A stretch of DNA of 22,545 nt. Source: Candidatus Desulfofervidaceae bacterium. GTDB taxonomy: Bacteria; Desulfobacterota; Desulfofervidia; Desulfofervidales; Desulfofervidaceae. The notes under the pieces are model-generated. The model was not told the DNA's origin. It was given only the letters and a program-made list of their open reading frames with translations, and ran no database searches. Shown in pieces: positions 1 to 6,413 of the stretch. Both the position numbers and the translations under genes were made by a program. The stretch spans positions 1 to 22,545 of the forward strand of contig JAGHCL010000017.1 in the NCBI GenBank assembly GCA_021160485.1, in the 5' to 3' direction. The number at the start of each line of letters is the position of its first letter. Within the stretch, counting starts at the first letter, position 1.

Positions 1-70
1 AAATATAGTCTAAACGTCTTTAACGGCTTTTTGCAGGAGTCTCATTTTTTTAGTAGTGCAAAATATGGAC

Positions 71-99
71 TTGACCAAAAGGAGGAGAAAGGTAATAAT
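71..99 (+). promoter_or_regulatory. Probable sigma70-type promoter of the sphingolipid-type operon
   Basis: TTGACC at 71-76 and AATAAT at 94-99 are separated by 17 nt, each matching 5 of 6 consensus bases. Transcription would start near 105, leaving a 5' leader of about 90 nt before the TTG start at 197. A Shine-Dalgarno-like purine run (81-92) lies inside the spacer and is not obviously used by any ORF. Positions 1-70 hold no gene that I can recognise. Confidence 0.55.
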
Positions 100-196
100 C
101 TTAATTGGTAAGGATCTTTGCGTTGAATAGGAATTGGGCAAAAACAGGAATAGCTTATTGGGTTTTCATTTTTGTTGAAGGACAGAGGATATCCTG

Positions 197-1168
197 TTGA
201 AGCAAATTTTGGTCACCGGGGCAACAGGGTTCATCGGCAGTCACCTCATTGAAGGGCTTCTCCCAAAAGGCCATGAAGTATATTGCCTGGCAAGAAATAA
301 AAAAAAGCTAAGATGGCTCCAAAACCTACCTGTGAATTTAGTCGTTGGTGATTGCCAAAATCTTGCTTCCCTTAACCTTCCTTCTGTTAGCGTTGTTTAT
401 CACTTGGCAGGTCTAGTCAAAGCCAAAAGCCCGGTTCATCTCTATCAAGCAAACTATCTAGGCACATTAAACTTGATTCGAGCTATTTTAAGGCAAAGAT
501 TGCCTTTAGAAAAGTTTGTTTTTGTCTCTACCCTAGCTGTTCATGGCAATCCCCAAGGAGAAATTATTACCTCTCAAGCCCCTCCCTGTCCTCTTACTCA
601 TTACGCTAAAAGTAAGTGGATGGCAGAACAGGCTTTACTGTCTCTAAAAGAACTTCTCCCTGTAATAATTTTCAGACCTACTGCCATTTATGGTCCAAGA
701 GACAAAGAGTTTTTAGAGTATATGCGTTTAGTTAAACATGGGTTTGCCCCTATATTAAATCCAAAAGGCACTTTAAGCCTCTGTTATGTAGCAGATTTGA
801 TCGAAGCATTGATGGCCGTCTTAGATAGAAATATTCCCAGCGGCAAGGTATTTCTACTTTCTGATGGCAAGGTTTATTCTTGGCAAACGGTTATTACGAC
901 GATGGCAAACATGTTAGGAAAACAACCCCTTTTAATAAAGGTGCCTAAACCTTTAACTTTATCTCTTGCTTTGGCTGCCGAATTTTATAACCATTTTGCC
1001 AAAGAACCTCTGATGTTTTCCCGAGATAAACTAAAAGAGGTCTTTCAAAAAACCTGGTTTTGTGATATTTCAGACGCACAAACTTTTTTGGATTTTCAAC
1101 CGAAATATAGTTTAAAAAAAGGAATGGAAATAACTATCAGGTGGTATCAACAACACAACTGGTTATGA
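197..1168 (+). CDS. NAD(P)-dependent extended SDR, probable ceramide reductase (CerR-like)
   Basis: A 323-aa extended short-chain dehydrogenase/epimerase-family protein. Seen directly: the N-terminal Rossmann motif TGATGFIG (residues 7-14), an acidic GD pair at 51-52, HLAG at 69-72, catalytic Ser111 in VST, and the Tyr136-x3-Lys140 pair in HYAKSK. It starts at a TTG with AGAGGA at 184-189, 7 nt upstream. The stop lies 7 nt before the next gene, a serine-palmitoyltransferase-like enzyme, so the two are surely cotranscribed. Known biology: in Caulobacter an epimerase-like SDR (CerR) supplies the keto-reduction step of bacterial ceramide synthesis. Inference: this gene does the same, reducing the 3-keto group of the sphingoid product. 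SDR membership is very secure, but substrate assignment rests on context; a sugar-nucleotide epimerase or sterol-type dehydrogenase remains possible. Confidence 0.85.
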   Translation: MKQILVTGATGFIGSHLIEGLLPKGHEVYCLARNKKKLRWLQNLPVNLVVGDCQNLASLNLPSVSVVYHLAGLVKAKSPVHLYQANYLGTLNLIRAILRQRLPLEKFVFVSTLAVHGNPQGEIITSQAPPCPLTHYAKSKWMAEQALLSLKELLPVIIFRPTAIYGPRDKEFLEYMRLVKHGFAPILNPKGTLSLCYVADLIEALMAVLDRNIPSGKVFLLSDGKVYSWQTVITTMANMLGKQPLLIKVPKPLTLSLALAAEFYNHFAKEPLMFSRDKLKEVFQKTWFCDISDAQTFLDFQPKYSLKKGMEITIRWYQQHNWL

Positions 1169-1175
1169 GGGGAAA

Positions 1176-2360
1176 ATGGATATTTTTGACAAATGTTTCT
1201 CTTTTAAGCAGCAGGTAGAAACGGTTAAAAGGGAAGGGAAGTATTTTTATTTTCGGAAGATTTCTTCTGCCCAAGGGCCAGAGGTTATTCTTAACGGCCA
1301 CCGCATGATTATGCTAGGATCTAACAACTACCTCGGGCTTACTGAGGACGCTCGCGTAAAGGAAGCCGCCATTGCTGCCATCAAAAAATACGGCACTGGC
1401 TGTGCTGGCTCTCGTCTTTTAAATGGTACAGTAGACATCCATGAAGCTTTAGAAGCACAGATTGCTTCTTTTTTTGGCAAAGAAGCCGCAGTTGTTTTTT
1501 CCACTGGGATGCAAGCTAATCTGGGTTGTATTCAGGCACTGGTTACCCAGGATAGTATCGCTATTCTGGATAAATTTGATCATGCCAGTATTATTGATGG
1601 TTGCCGTCTGGCCTACGGTGATTTCAAGCGTTATCCACATAATGACATGAAGTCTTTGGAACGAATACTAAAATGCCATCCAGAAAGAGGGAAACTTATT
1701 CTCGTGGATGGTATTTTTAGTATGGAAGGAGATTTGGCTAATCTGCCAGAAATCGTCTCTTTAGCCCGCAAATATGGGGCAAGAGTGATGGTGGATGATG
1801 CCCATGGCATTGGTGTAATGGGAGAAAACGGTAAAGGAACGGCTGAACATTTCCATCTGGAGAAAGAAGTAGATATTATTATGGGTACCTTCAGCAAGTC
1901 ATTGGCCACCATTGGTGGTTTTATTGCTGCAAGGAAGGATGTGGTAGAATATGTCAAGCACGTTGGTCGTGCCCTTCTCTTTAGTGCCAGTCTTGCACCT
2001 CCTTTAGTAGCAGCAGCTAGCACTGCTTTTAAAATTATAGAAGCTGAACCTGAAAGAAGAGAACAACTTTGGCGTAATGCCCATTTCTGGTTAAACGGTT
2101 TAAAAAGTTTGGGGTTTGACACAGGATACAGCACAACCCCTATTGTGCCTGTTATTATTGGCGAAGCAGATAAGACCTTTGAAATGTGCTATTATTTAGA
2201 AGAATATGGTGTTTTTGTCAGTCCAGTTGTCCCACCAGCTGTGCCTCCAGGTCGTGCCCTTTTACGCACAAGCGTTATGGCCACCCACACGCAAGAACAA
2301 TTAGAAAGGGCCCTGGATGCCTTTGCCCAAGCTGGGCGTAAAGCAGGTATTATCTCATGA
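1176..2360 (+). CDS. spt: Serine palmitoyltransferase-like alpha-oxoamine synthase (PLP)
   Basis: A 394-aa fold-type I PLP enzyme of the alpha-oxoamine synthase family, expected to condense an acyl-thioester with an amino acid. Visible features are GSNNYLGL (48-55), the glycine loop GTGCAGSRLLNGT (73-85), cofactor-stacking His136 in DHAS, Asp207 and His210 in VDDAHG, PLP Lys241 in TFSKSL, and Arg364 in the PPG-x-ALLR segment. The N-terminal YFYFR and the glycine loop followed by LNGT read like bacterial serine palmitoyltransferases (the Bacteroides type) rather than BioF, Kbl or HemA, whose loops differ. A strong GAGGGG ribosome site precedes the ATG. It lies between an SDR and a GNAT-like acyltransferase and overlaps the latter by 4 nt. 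No biotin genes are nearby, which argues against BioF. Serine plus acyl-CoA or acyl-ACP is the inferred substrate pair. Confidence 0.82.
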   Translation: MDIFDKCFSFKQQVETVKREGKYFYFRKISSAQGPEVILNGHRMIMLGSNNYLGLTEDARVKEAAIAAIKKYGTGCAGSRLLNGTVDIHEALEAQIASFFGKEAAVVFSTGMQANLGCIQALVTQDSIAILDKFDHASIIDGCRLAYGDFKRYPHNDMKSLERILKCHPERGKLILVDGIFSMEGDLANLPEIVSLARKYGARVMVDDAHGIGVMGENGKGTAEHFHLEKEVDIIMGTFSKSLATIGGFIAARKDVVEYVKHVGRALLFSASLAPPLVAAASTAFKIIEAEPERREQLWRNAHFWLNGLKSLGFDTGYSTTPIVPVIIGEADKTFEMCYYLEEYGVFVSPVVPPAVPPGRALLRTSVMATHTQEQLERALDAFAQAGRKAGIIS

Positions 2361-3502
2361 TAAAAATAGAACAAGTTACTACCAAAAGGCAGTGGTCTGA
2401 CTTTTTGCATCTTCCCTGGCGTATCTACAAAGATAATCCATACTGGGTGCCGCCTCTTTTAGACGATGTGGATTTTTGTTTAAATCCTCAGAAAAATCCC
2501 TTTTATCATCATGCACGGCGGGCATTGTTTTTGGCCTATAAAAACAGTCAGATTGTAGGTCGCATTGCTGCCATTGTGGATGAAAACTATAATGCATATC
2601 ACCATGAAAAAACTGGCTGGTTTGGCTTTTTTGAAAGCATACCTGATTTTGCCGTAACCAAAGCCCTTTTAGATAGTGCCCGAAATTGGGTATCCACTCA
2701 AGGAATGCAACTGTTTCGTGGGCCGGTTAATCCATCTACCAATGAAAGCTGTGGCTTACTGGTAGAAGGATTTGATGACTCTCCTTATTTTATGATGACT
2801 TATAACCCGCCTTATTATGCCGAATTTCTAGAAAAATATGGTCTGAAAAAGGCAAAGGATTTATTGGCCTATGAAATGTATTTACCCTTTGCTGACGGGC
2901 CTTTTAAGAGACTTGAAAAAATCGCCATCCGTATACAAAAACGTTATCCTTACTTATCTGTTCGGCACCTAAATATGAAAGACTGGGAAAATGAACTAAA
3001 ACGAGTGCAAGAGGTTTACAACAGTGCATGGGCTGAAAATTGGGGCTTTGTGCCTATGACAGAGGCCGAGATTGAAAAGATGGCCCAGCGGTTGAAACCG
3101 CTAGTAGTGCCTGAACTAGTCTGGCTAGCAGAAGTCAAGCAAGAGCCAGTGGCCTTCACGATGTTCCTACCTGATTACTTCCAAGCAATCAAGCATTTAA
3201 ATGGTCATTTTTTCCCTTTGGGCTGGTTAAAGTTTCTCTGGTATCGGCGTAAAATTACCAGAGTGAGGTCAGTTACTTTGGGCATAAAAAAGCAATATCA
3301 CTATACTGGTATTGTCCCTCTCTTCCTTTACCAAACGGGTCTTGCTTTAAAAAAATTTCCTTATCAAAAGCTAGAATTTTCTTGGATTTTAGAAGACAAT
3401 CTCCCCGTCCTCCGGCTGACAAAATTCATCCATGCCCGTCTAAGTAGGAGGTATCGAATATATGAAATACAAGCAGATAATTCACAGCCAATCGAATCAT
3501 GA
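2357..3502 (+). CDS. Large GNAT-like N-acyltransferase (YghO/bacterial ceramide synthase-type)
   Basis: A 381-aa soluble protein resembling the YghO-type GNAT-like proteins that include bacterial ceramide synthase (bCerS). The recognisable conserved stretch is at the N-terminus: W30-VPPL, then NPFYHHA (47-53), LFLAY and the VGRI strand (67-70) typical of GNAT folds, followed by RGPVNPSTNE (121-130) and the aromatic segment YNPPYY (149-154). No transmembrane helix is evident. The start ATG overlaps the spt stop by 4 nt, so the two are translationally coupled; only a weak AGCAGG lies upstream. Known biology: in Caulobacter this acyltransferase N-acylates 3-ketodihydrosphingosine. Inference: this protein completes a three-enzyme ceramide pathway with its two upstream neighbours. 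Family call is fairly confident, function moderately so. Confidence 0.7.
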   Translation: MIKIEQVTTKRQWSDFLHLPWRIYKDNPYWVPPLLDDVDFCLNPQKNPFYHHARRALFLAYKNSQIVGRIAAIVDENYNAYHHEKTGWFGFFESIPDFAVTKALLDSARNWVSTQGMQLFRGPVNPSTNESCGLLVEGFDDSPYFMMTYNPPYYAEFLEKYGLKKAKDLLAYEMYLPFADGPFKRLEKIAIRIQKRYPYLSVRHLNMKDWENELKRVQEVYNSAWAENWGFVPMTEAEIEKMAQRLKPLVVPELVWLAEVKQEPVAFTMFLPDYFQAIKHLNGHFFPLGWLKFLWYRRKITRVRSVTLGIKKQYHYTGIVPLFLYQTGLALKKFPYQKLEFSWILEDNLPVLRLTKFIHARLSRRYRIYEIQADNSQPIES

Positions 3503-3737
3503 TCTCTCTTATTAATTTTTCACAAACATCCTTTGCGATACCTCTGCTCAGTGCTCCCTGATAATATGTGAATTGAGCTTACAGCATTTATAGCGTTTAA
3601 ACTCAACAAATTTACAACAAACTTAATTTTAAAGAGTCCCTAACCTCAAAACCCGGTTCACGTTTTACACATCCACGCATCTATGCATTTACACCTTTTG
3701 GGGTTGCCAGAGAGATTAATATTTTGTATAAGGCCGC
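3503..3737. other. 235-bp intergenic region with weak hairpin and a promoter at its right end
   Basis: No credible ORF on either strand. It separates the sphingolipid-type operon from the Cys-rich gene. TTGAG (3573-3577) and CTCAA (3602-3606) can close an imperfect hairpin that contains the left half of the palindrome GTTTAAAC, but no U-tract follows, so a terminator cannot be claimed. A second tiny repeat, GCAT-CT-ATGC, sits at 3677-3686. Confidence 0.5.
3704..3732 (+). promoter_or_regulatory. Promoter abutting the Cys-rich gene start (possible leaderless mRNA)
   Basis: TTGCCA at 3704-3709 and TATAAG at 3727-3732 are exactly 17 nt apart, each 5/6 to sigma70 consensus. The -10 box ends only 5 nt before the ATG at 3738, so the transcript would begin at or next to the start codon. 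The only Shine-Dalgarno-like bases (AAGG) overlap the -10 itself. Confidence 0.55.
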
Positions 3738-4031
3738 ATGCTCAGGATAAATATTGGTAGCCCAAACACTTTGCAAAAAATCAAAGAGATTAGACTGACT
3801 CATGAATGTAAGCAATGCGCATTGTCTGGAGAGAGTTGCTGTCGCAGAGGAATAGAAAACAAATATAATGGAGTTATACTCCTTATCAATAAATTGTTAG
3901 GGGTAAAACTTCCTGCCCGAAGGCTTTATCCTGATGGATGTTATTTCTTGGGTCCTGAAAGGTGTATATTAGTAGCCAGAGAAATAATTTGTGTAGATTA
4001 TCTTTGCAGGCGGGGTCTTAGACCGGATTGA
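3738..4031 (+). CDS. Cys-rich CxxC/CC metal-binding protein (YkgJ-like), probably frameshifted
   Basis: A 97-aa protein with eight cysteines at 24, 27, 34, 35, 68, 76, 85 and 90. The order CxxC-x6-CC, then a GCYFL...C...C...C block, resembles the CxxCxxCC putative zinc/iron-chelating family typified by YkgJ. Its true role is unknown. The reading frame stops at 4029-4031, just after a run of four G at 4012-4015. Dropping one G opens the next frame without interruption to a stop at 4249-4251. The first part of that extension contains a helical, coding-like segment (VLDRIEHKKIVELQQIAGQE and onward), so the annotated end may be a sequencing error or a real lesion. The distal part of the extension is hydrophobic and may be fortuitous. 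It sits directly upstream of the ferredoxin/AOR pair, a possible metal-handling link. Confidence 0.6.
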   Translation: MLRINIGSPNTLQKIKEIRLTHECKQCALSGESCCRRGIENKYNGVILLINKLLGVKLPARRLYPDGCYFLGPERCILVAREIICVDYLCRRGLRPD

Positions 4032-4229
4032 ACATAAAAAGATAGTTGAGCTTCAACAAATAGCAGGACAAGAAATGGGCATCCTTTTTAATTTGCAAGA
4101 TAGAATTAAACAGAAGCTATTATCCTGTCATTTTAAAGGTCGACATTTTTTGTTTTTTAACCTTTATTTCGTAACTGCCTCAGGCTTATTTTCTCTTGTT
4201 TTTCTTTTTAAATTAACTATAATATCCTC
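4032..4229 (+). pseudogene. Out-of-frame continuation of the Cys-rich gene, then AT-rich promoter DNA
   Basis: In the frame shifted at the G-run 4012-4015 the sequence stays open from 4015 to a TAG at 4249-4251. The residues up to about 4125 (ending near DRIKQKLL) look like a charged helical C-terminus. The rest is hydrophobic and T-rich and overlaps the ferredoxin promoter, so the original protein may have ended earlier. No independent start codon with a ribosome site serves this segment. Confidence 0.45.
4196..4223 (+). promoter_or_regulatory. Perfect TATAAT box 6 nt before the ferredoxin ATG
   Basis: TATAAT (6/6) at 4218-4223 with a weak TTGTTT -35 at 4196-4201, 16 nt away. The ATG at 4230 follows after ATCCTC, with no Shine-Dalgarno. 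The transcript would start at about the A of the ATG, which suggests leaderless translation of the ferredoxin. Confidence 0.5.
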
Positions 4230-4631
4230 ATGTCTCATTTACGTGTCATAGATGCTGAAAGGTGTGTGGGTTGTCAACTGTGTATGTTCGCCTGCCACCG
4301 GCGTTTTGGCAAAGGAGGGTTGGGGAAATCGGCCATCTTTGTTCGTTCGCGTGGAGGGATGAGTCGTGGATTTACGGTAGTGGTGTGTCGAGCGTGTAAA
4401 GAACCACCTTGCGCTGCTGTTTGTCCAGTGGACGCTTTACGCGTACGGAAAGAAGGTGGTGTTATCCTTCAACCTCATAAATGCATTGGTTGCGGAAATT
4501 GTAAAGAGGCCTGCACTCTAGGAGCGGTCTTCTGGGACGAAGAGGAAAATAAGCCAGTTATCTGCATCCACTGTGGTTATTGTGCTCAGTATTGCCCACA
4601 TGGTGTGATTGCCTTAGTAAAAGAGGAGTAG
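4230..4631 (+). CDS. Ferredoxin with four [4Fe-4S] binding motifs (electron-transfer partner of AOR)
   Basis: A 133-aa polyferredoxin of the HycB/DmsB-like type. Sixteen cysteines form four groups: 12/15/18/22, 53/56/61/65, 85/88/91/95 and 112/115/118/122, enough for four [4Fe-4S] clusters. It has no signal peptide or Tat motif, so it is cytoplasmic. The next gene, an AOR-family tungsten enzyme, begins 3 nt after its stop, and its ribosome site lies inside the end of this gene. Such pairs are known for AOR-like enzymes, where the ferredoxin-like subunit carries electrons between the W/Fe-S catalytic subunit and a further partner. MSHLRV leading directly into the first cysteine motif makes the start secure even though no Shine-Dalgarno is present. 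Confidence 0.92.
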   Translation: MSHLRVIDAERCVGCQLCMFACHRRFGKGGLGKSAIFVRSRGGMSRGFTVVVCRACKEPPCAAVCPVDALRVRKEGGVILQPHKCIGCGNCKEACTLGAVFWDEEENKPVICIHCGYCAQYCPHGVIALVKEE

Positions 4632-4634
4632 CAG

Positions 4635-6386
4635 ATGTTAAATCATGACCCCCTTCAAAGGGTGCTTTATATAGATTTAACCCGGCGTAGCTTTCGAATA
4701 GAACACCGCCCTGACCTGTTTGAAAGGTATCTTGGGGGAGCCGGGGTTGCTAGCGCCCTTTTACTGGAGGAATGTCCAGAAGGAGCAGATCCGCTGGAAC
4801 CTGAAAACCCTATTATTTTCGCTGTTGGCCCTTTAGTAGGACTTTTCCCTATGGCTTCAAAAACCGTGGCCATGTTCAAATCTCCACACACAGGTAACCT
4901 TGGTGAAAGTCACGCTGGTGGTAGGAGTGCCGTAAGTATCCGCATGGCAGGTTACGGTGCCATTGTGATTAAGGGCGCAAGTGATATACCAGTTTACCTG
5001 ACTATCTTTAATGACAAAGTGCAATTCCATGATGGGCGCGCACTTTGGGGAATGCGAAGTGATTTTGCCGCTAGGGCCACACGTGAAAAGGAGTCAGGTT
5101 CAGGTATGCGCACTATTATGCGGATTGGTCTGGCTGGAGAACGTTTGGTGTCTTATGCCTGTGTCATTACTGAAACTTATCGCCATTTCGGCCGTTTAGG
5201 TCTAGGAGCAGTATTTGGGAGTAAAAAACTAAAGGCAATTGTCATTAGCGGTAAATCAAGCCTGCCTGTAGTAGATAGAAAGACCTATAAAAAGGCCTAC
5301 AACGACATTTTTCAGCAACTTTTAACCAAACCTTCTTTAAAAAAGTATCATGACCTAGGCACTTCTTTAAATATTTTACCTTTAAATAAGATATGTGCCT
5401 TGCCCACACGCAACCTTCAAAAAGCCTGTTTTGAACAGGCTGAAGAAATCTCTGGCGAACACCTAGCCGAAAACTATCTCGGGAGACGTATCGCCTGCAC
5501 CCATTGTCCAATTGCTTGTATCCATCTGGCCGCTTTAAGAGAACCTTATAAAGATGAACCTTATTTTTATAAAACAACATTCATTTCCTACGATTATGAG
5601 CTTATTTATGCCTTAGGAACAATGTTAGGCATTGGTAACTCCCGGGGATTAATGTATTTATTAAATGAAGTAGAAATCCTGGGCTTAGATGCAATCAGCA
5701 CTGGGGTCGTCCTGGCTTGGGTAACTGAGGCCTTTCAAAAAGGACTGATTACCGAAAAAGAGACAATGGGGTTGAAACCTGCGTGGGGCGATTATGAAAC
5801 CTATGTAGAAATAATGAAAAAGATTGTCTTACAACCAAATGAGTTTTATCAAGCTGTCGCTAAAGGCGCAGAATACGCCTCTGAGCTTTACGGAGGGAAG
5901 GAGTTTGCGCTAGCCTTTGGAAAAAATGAGATGCCCGGTTACCATACTGGATATGGAGGACACCTGACCTTTCTCACCGGTGCCCGTCATAGTCATTTGG
6001 ATTCAGCCGGTTATAGCTTTGACCAGAAATTTCTAGGTAAAGAAGTCCCACCCCCTGAAGATTACGCCAATCACCTCTTTGCTGAAGAATCTTACCGTCA
6101 GATTATTTCCTCTCTGGTTATTTGCTTTTTTGCTCGTGGAGTTTATAACTACCCTACGATCGAACGTCTTTTAAAAATTGCTGGTTTTGATTTTTCTGAA
6201 GAATCGTTAAAAGGACTAGGAGAGGAAATTCTTAAACAAAAATATCGCTTTAAATTTAGAGAAGGGTTTTCCTTGGATCAGCTTCGGATCCCCAAAAGAA
6301 TCCTGGAAACCATATCTCCGCATGGTAGGTTACAGGAAGAATTTATAAGAAAAGCAATTGCAGCTTATAAGAGACTCTTGAGCTAA
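4635..6386 (+). CDS. Tungsten-type aldehyde:ferredoxin oxidoreductase family protein (AOR)
   Basis: A 583-aa AOR-family catalytic subunit, expected to hold a tungsten- or molybdenum-bis-pterin and one [4Fe-4S] cluster and to oxidise aldehydes to acids or reduce acids. The N-terminus has YLGGAGVA (32-39) and HAGGRSAV (93-100), typical of AOR domain 1. Cluster cysteines are C288, C291 and C295 (CTHCPIAC) plus C497, matching the spacing in Pyrococcus AOR. The first pterin motif (DxxGLD in Pyrococcus) is E347-ILGLD. The second (DxxGLC) is degenerate here, SSLVIC at 492-497, keeping only the cysteine. A GAGGAG site overlaps the end of the ferredoxin gene. No pterin-synthesis genes are in the window. 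Substrate is unknown: aliphatic or aromatic aldehydes are both possible, and a relation to benzoyl-CoA reductase BamB-type enzymes cannot be excluded. Confidence 0.9.
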   Translation: MLNHDPLQRVLYIDLTRRSFRIEHRPDLFERYLGGAGVASALLLEECPEGADPLEPENPIIFAVGPLVGLFPMASKTVAMFKSPHTGNLGESHAGGRSAVSIRMAGYGAIVIKGASDIPVYLTIFNDKVQFHDGRALWGMRSDFAARATREKESGSGMRTIMRIGLAGERLVSYACVITETYRHFGRLGLGAVFGSKKLKAIVISGKSSLPVVDRKTYKKAYNDIFQQLLTKPSLKKYHDLGTSLNILPLNKICALPTRNLQKACFEQAEEISGEHLAENYLGRRIACTHCPIACIHLAALREPYKDEPYFYKTTFISYDYELIYALGTMLGIGNSRGLMYLLNEVEILGLDAISTGVVLAWVTEAFQKGLITEKETMGLKPAWGDYETYVEIMKKIVLQPNEFYQAVAKGAEYASELYGGKEFALAFGKNEMPGYHTGYGGHLTFLTGARHSHLDSAGYSFDQKFLGKEVPPPEDYANHLFAEESYRQIISSLVICFFARGVYNYPTIERLLKIAGFDFSEESLKGLGEEILKQKYRFKFREGFSLDQLRIPKRILETISPHGRLQEEFIRKAIAAYKRLLS

Positions 6387-6413
6387 TAAAAAACCCATGT
6401 TTTACTGTCTGTT

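Noticed and set aside
1631-2134. Long open frame antisense to spt
   Set aside because: It is a mirror of the codon pattern of a well-recognised gene, has no ribosome site and shows no family motifs. The same applies to long antisense frames under tolQ, tolA and the peptidase.
3595-3602. GTTTAAAC palindrome as an operator
   Set aside because: An 8-bp AT-rich palindrome is common in this base composition, and no second copy was seen nearby.
6390-6403. AAAAC-CCAT-GTTTT dyad between aor and glnD as a terminator
   Set aside because: The stem has a single G:C pair and is too weak; no firm terminator was found in this 27-bp gap.
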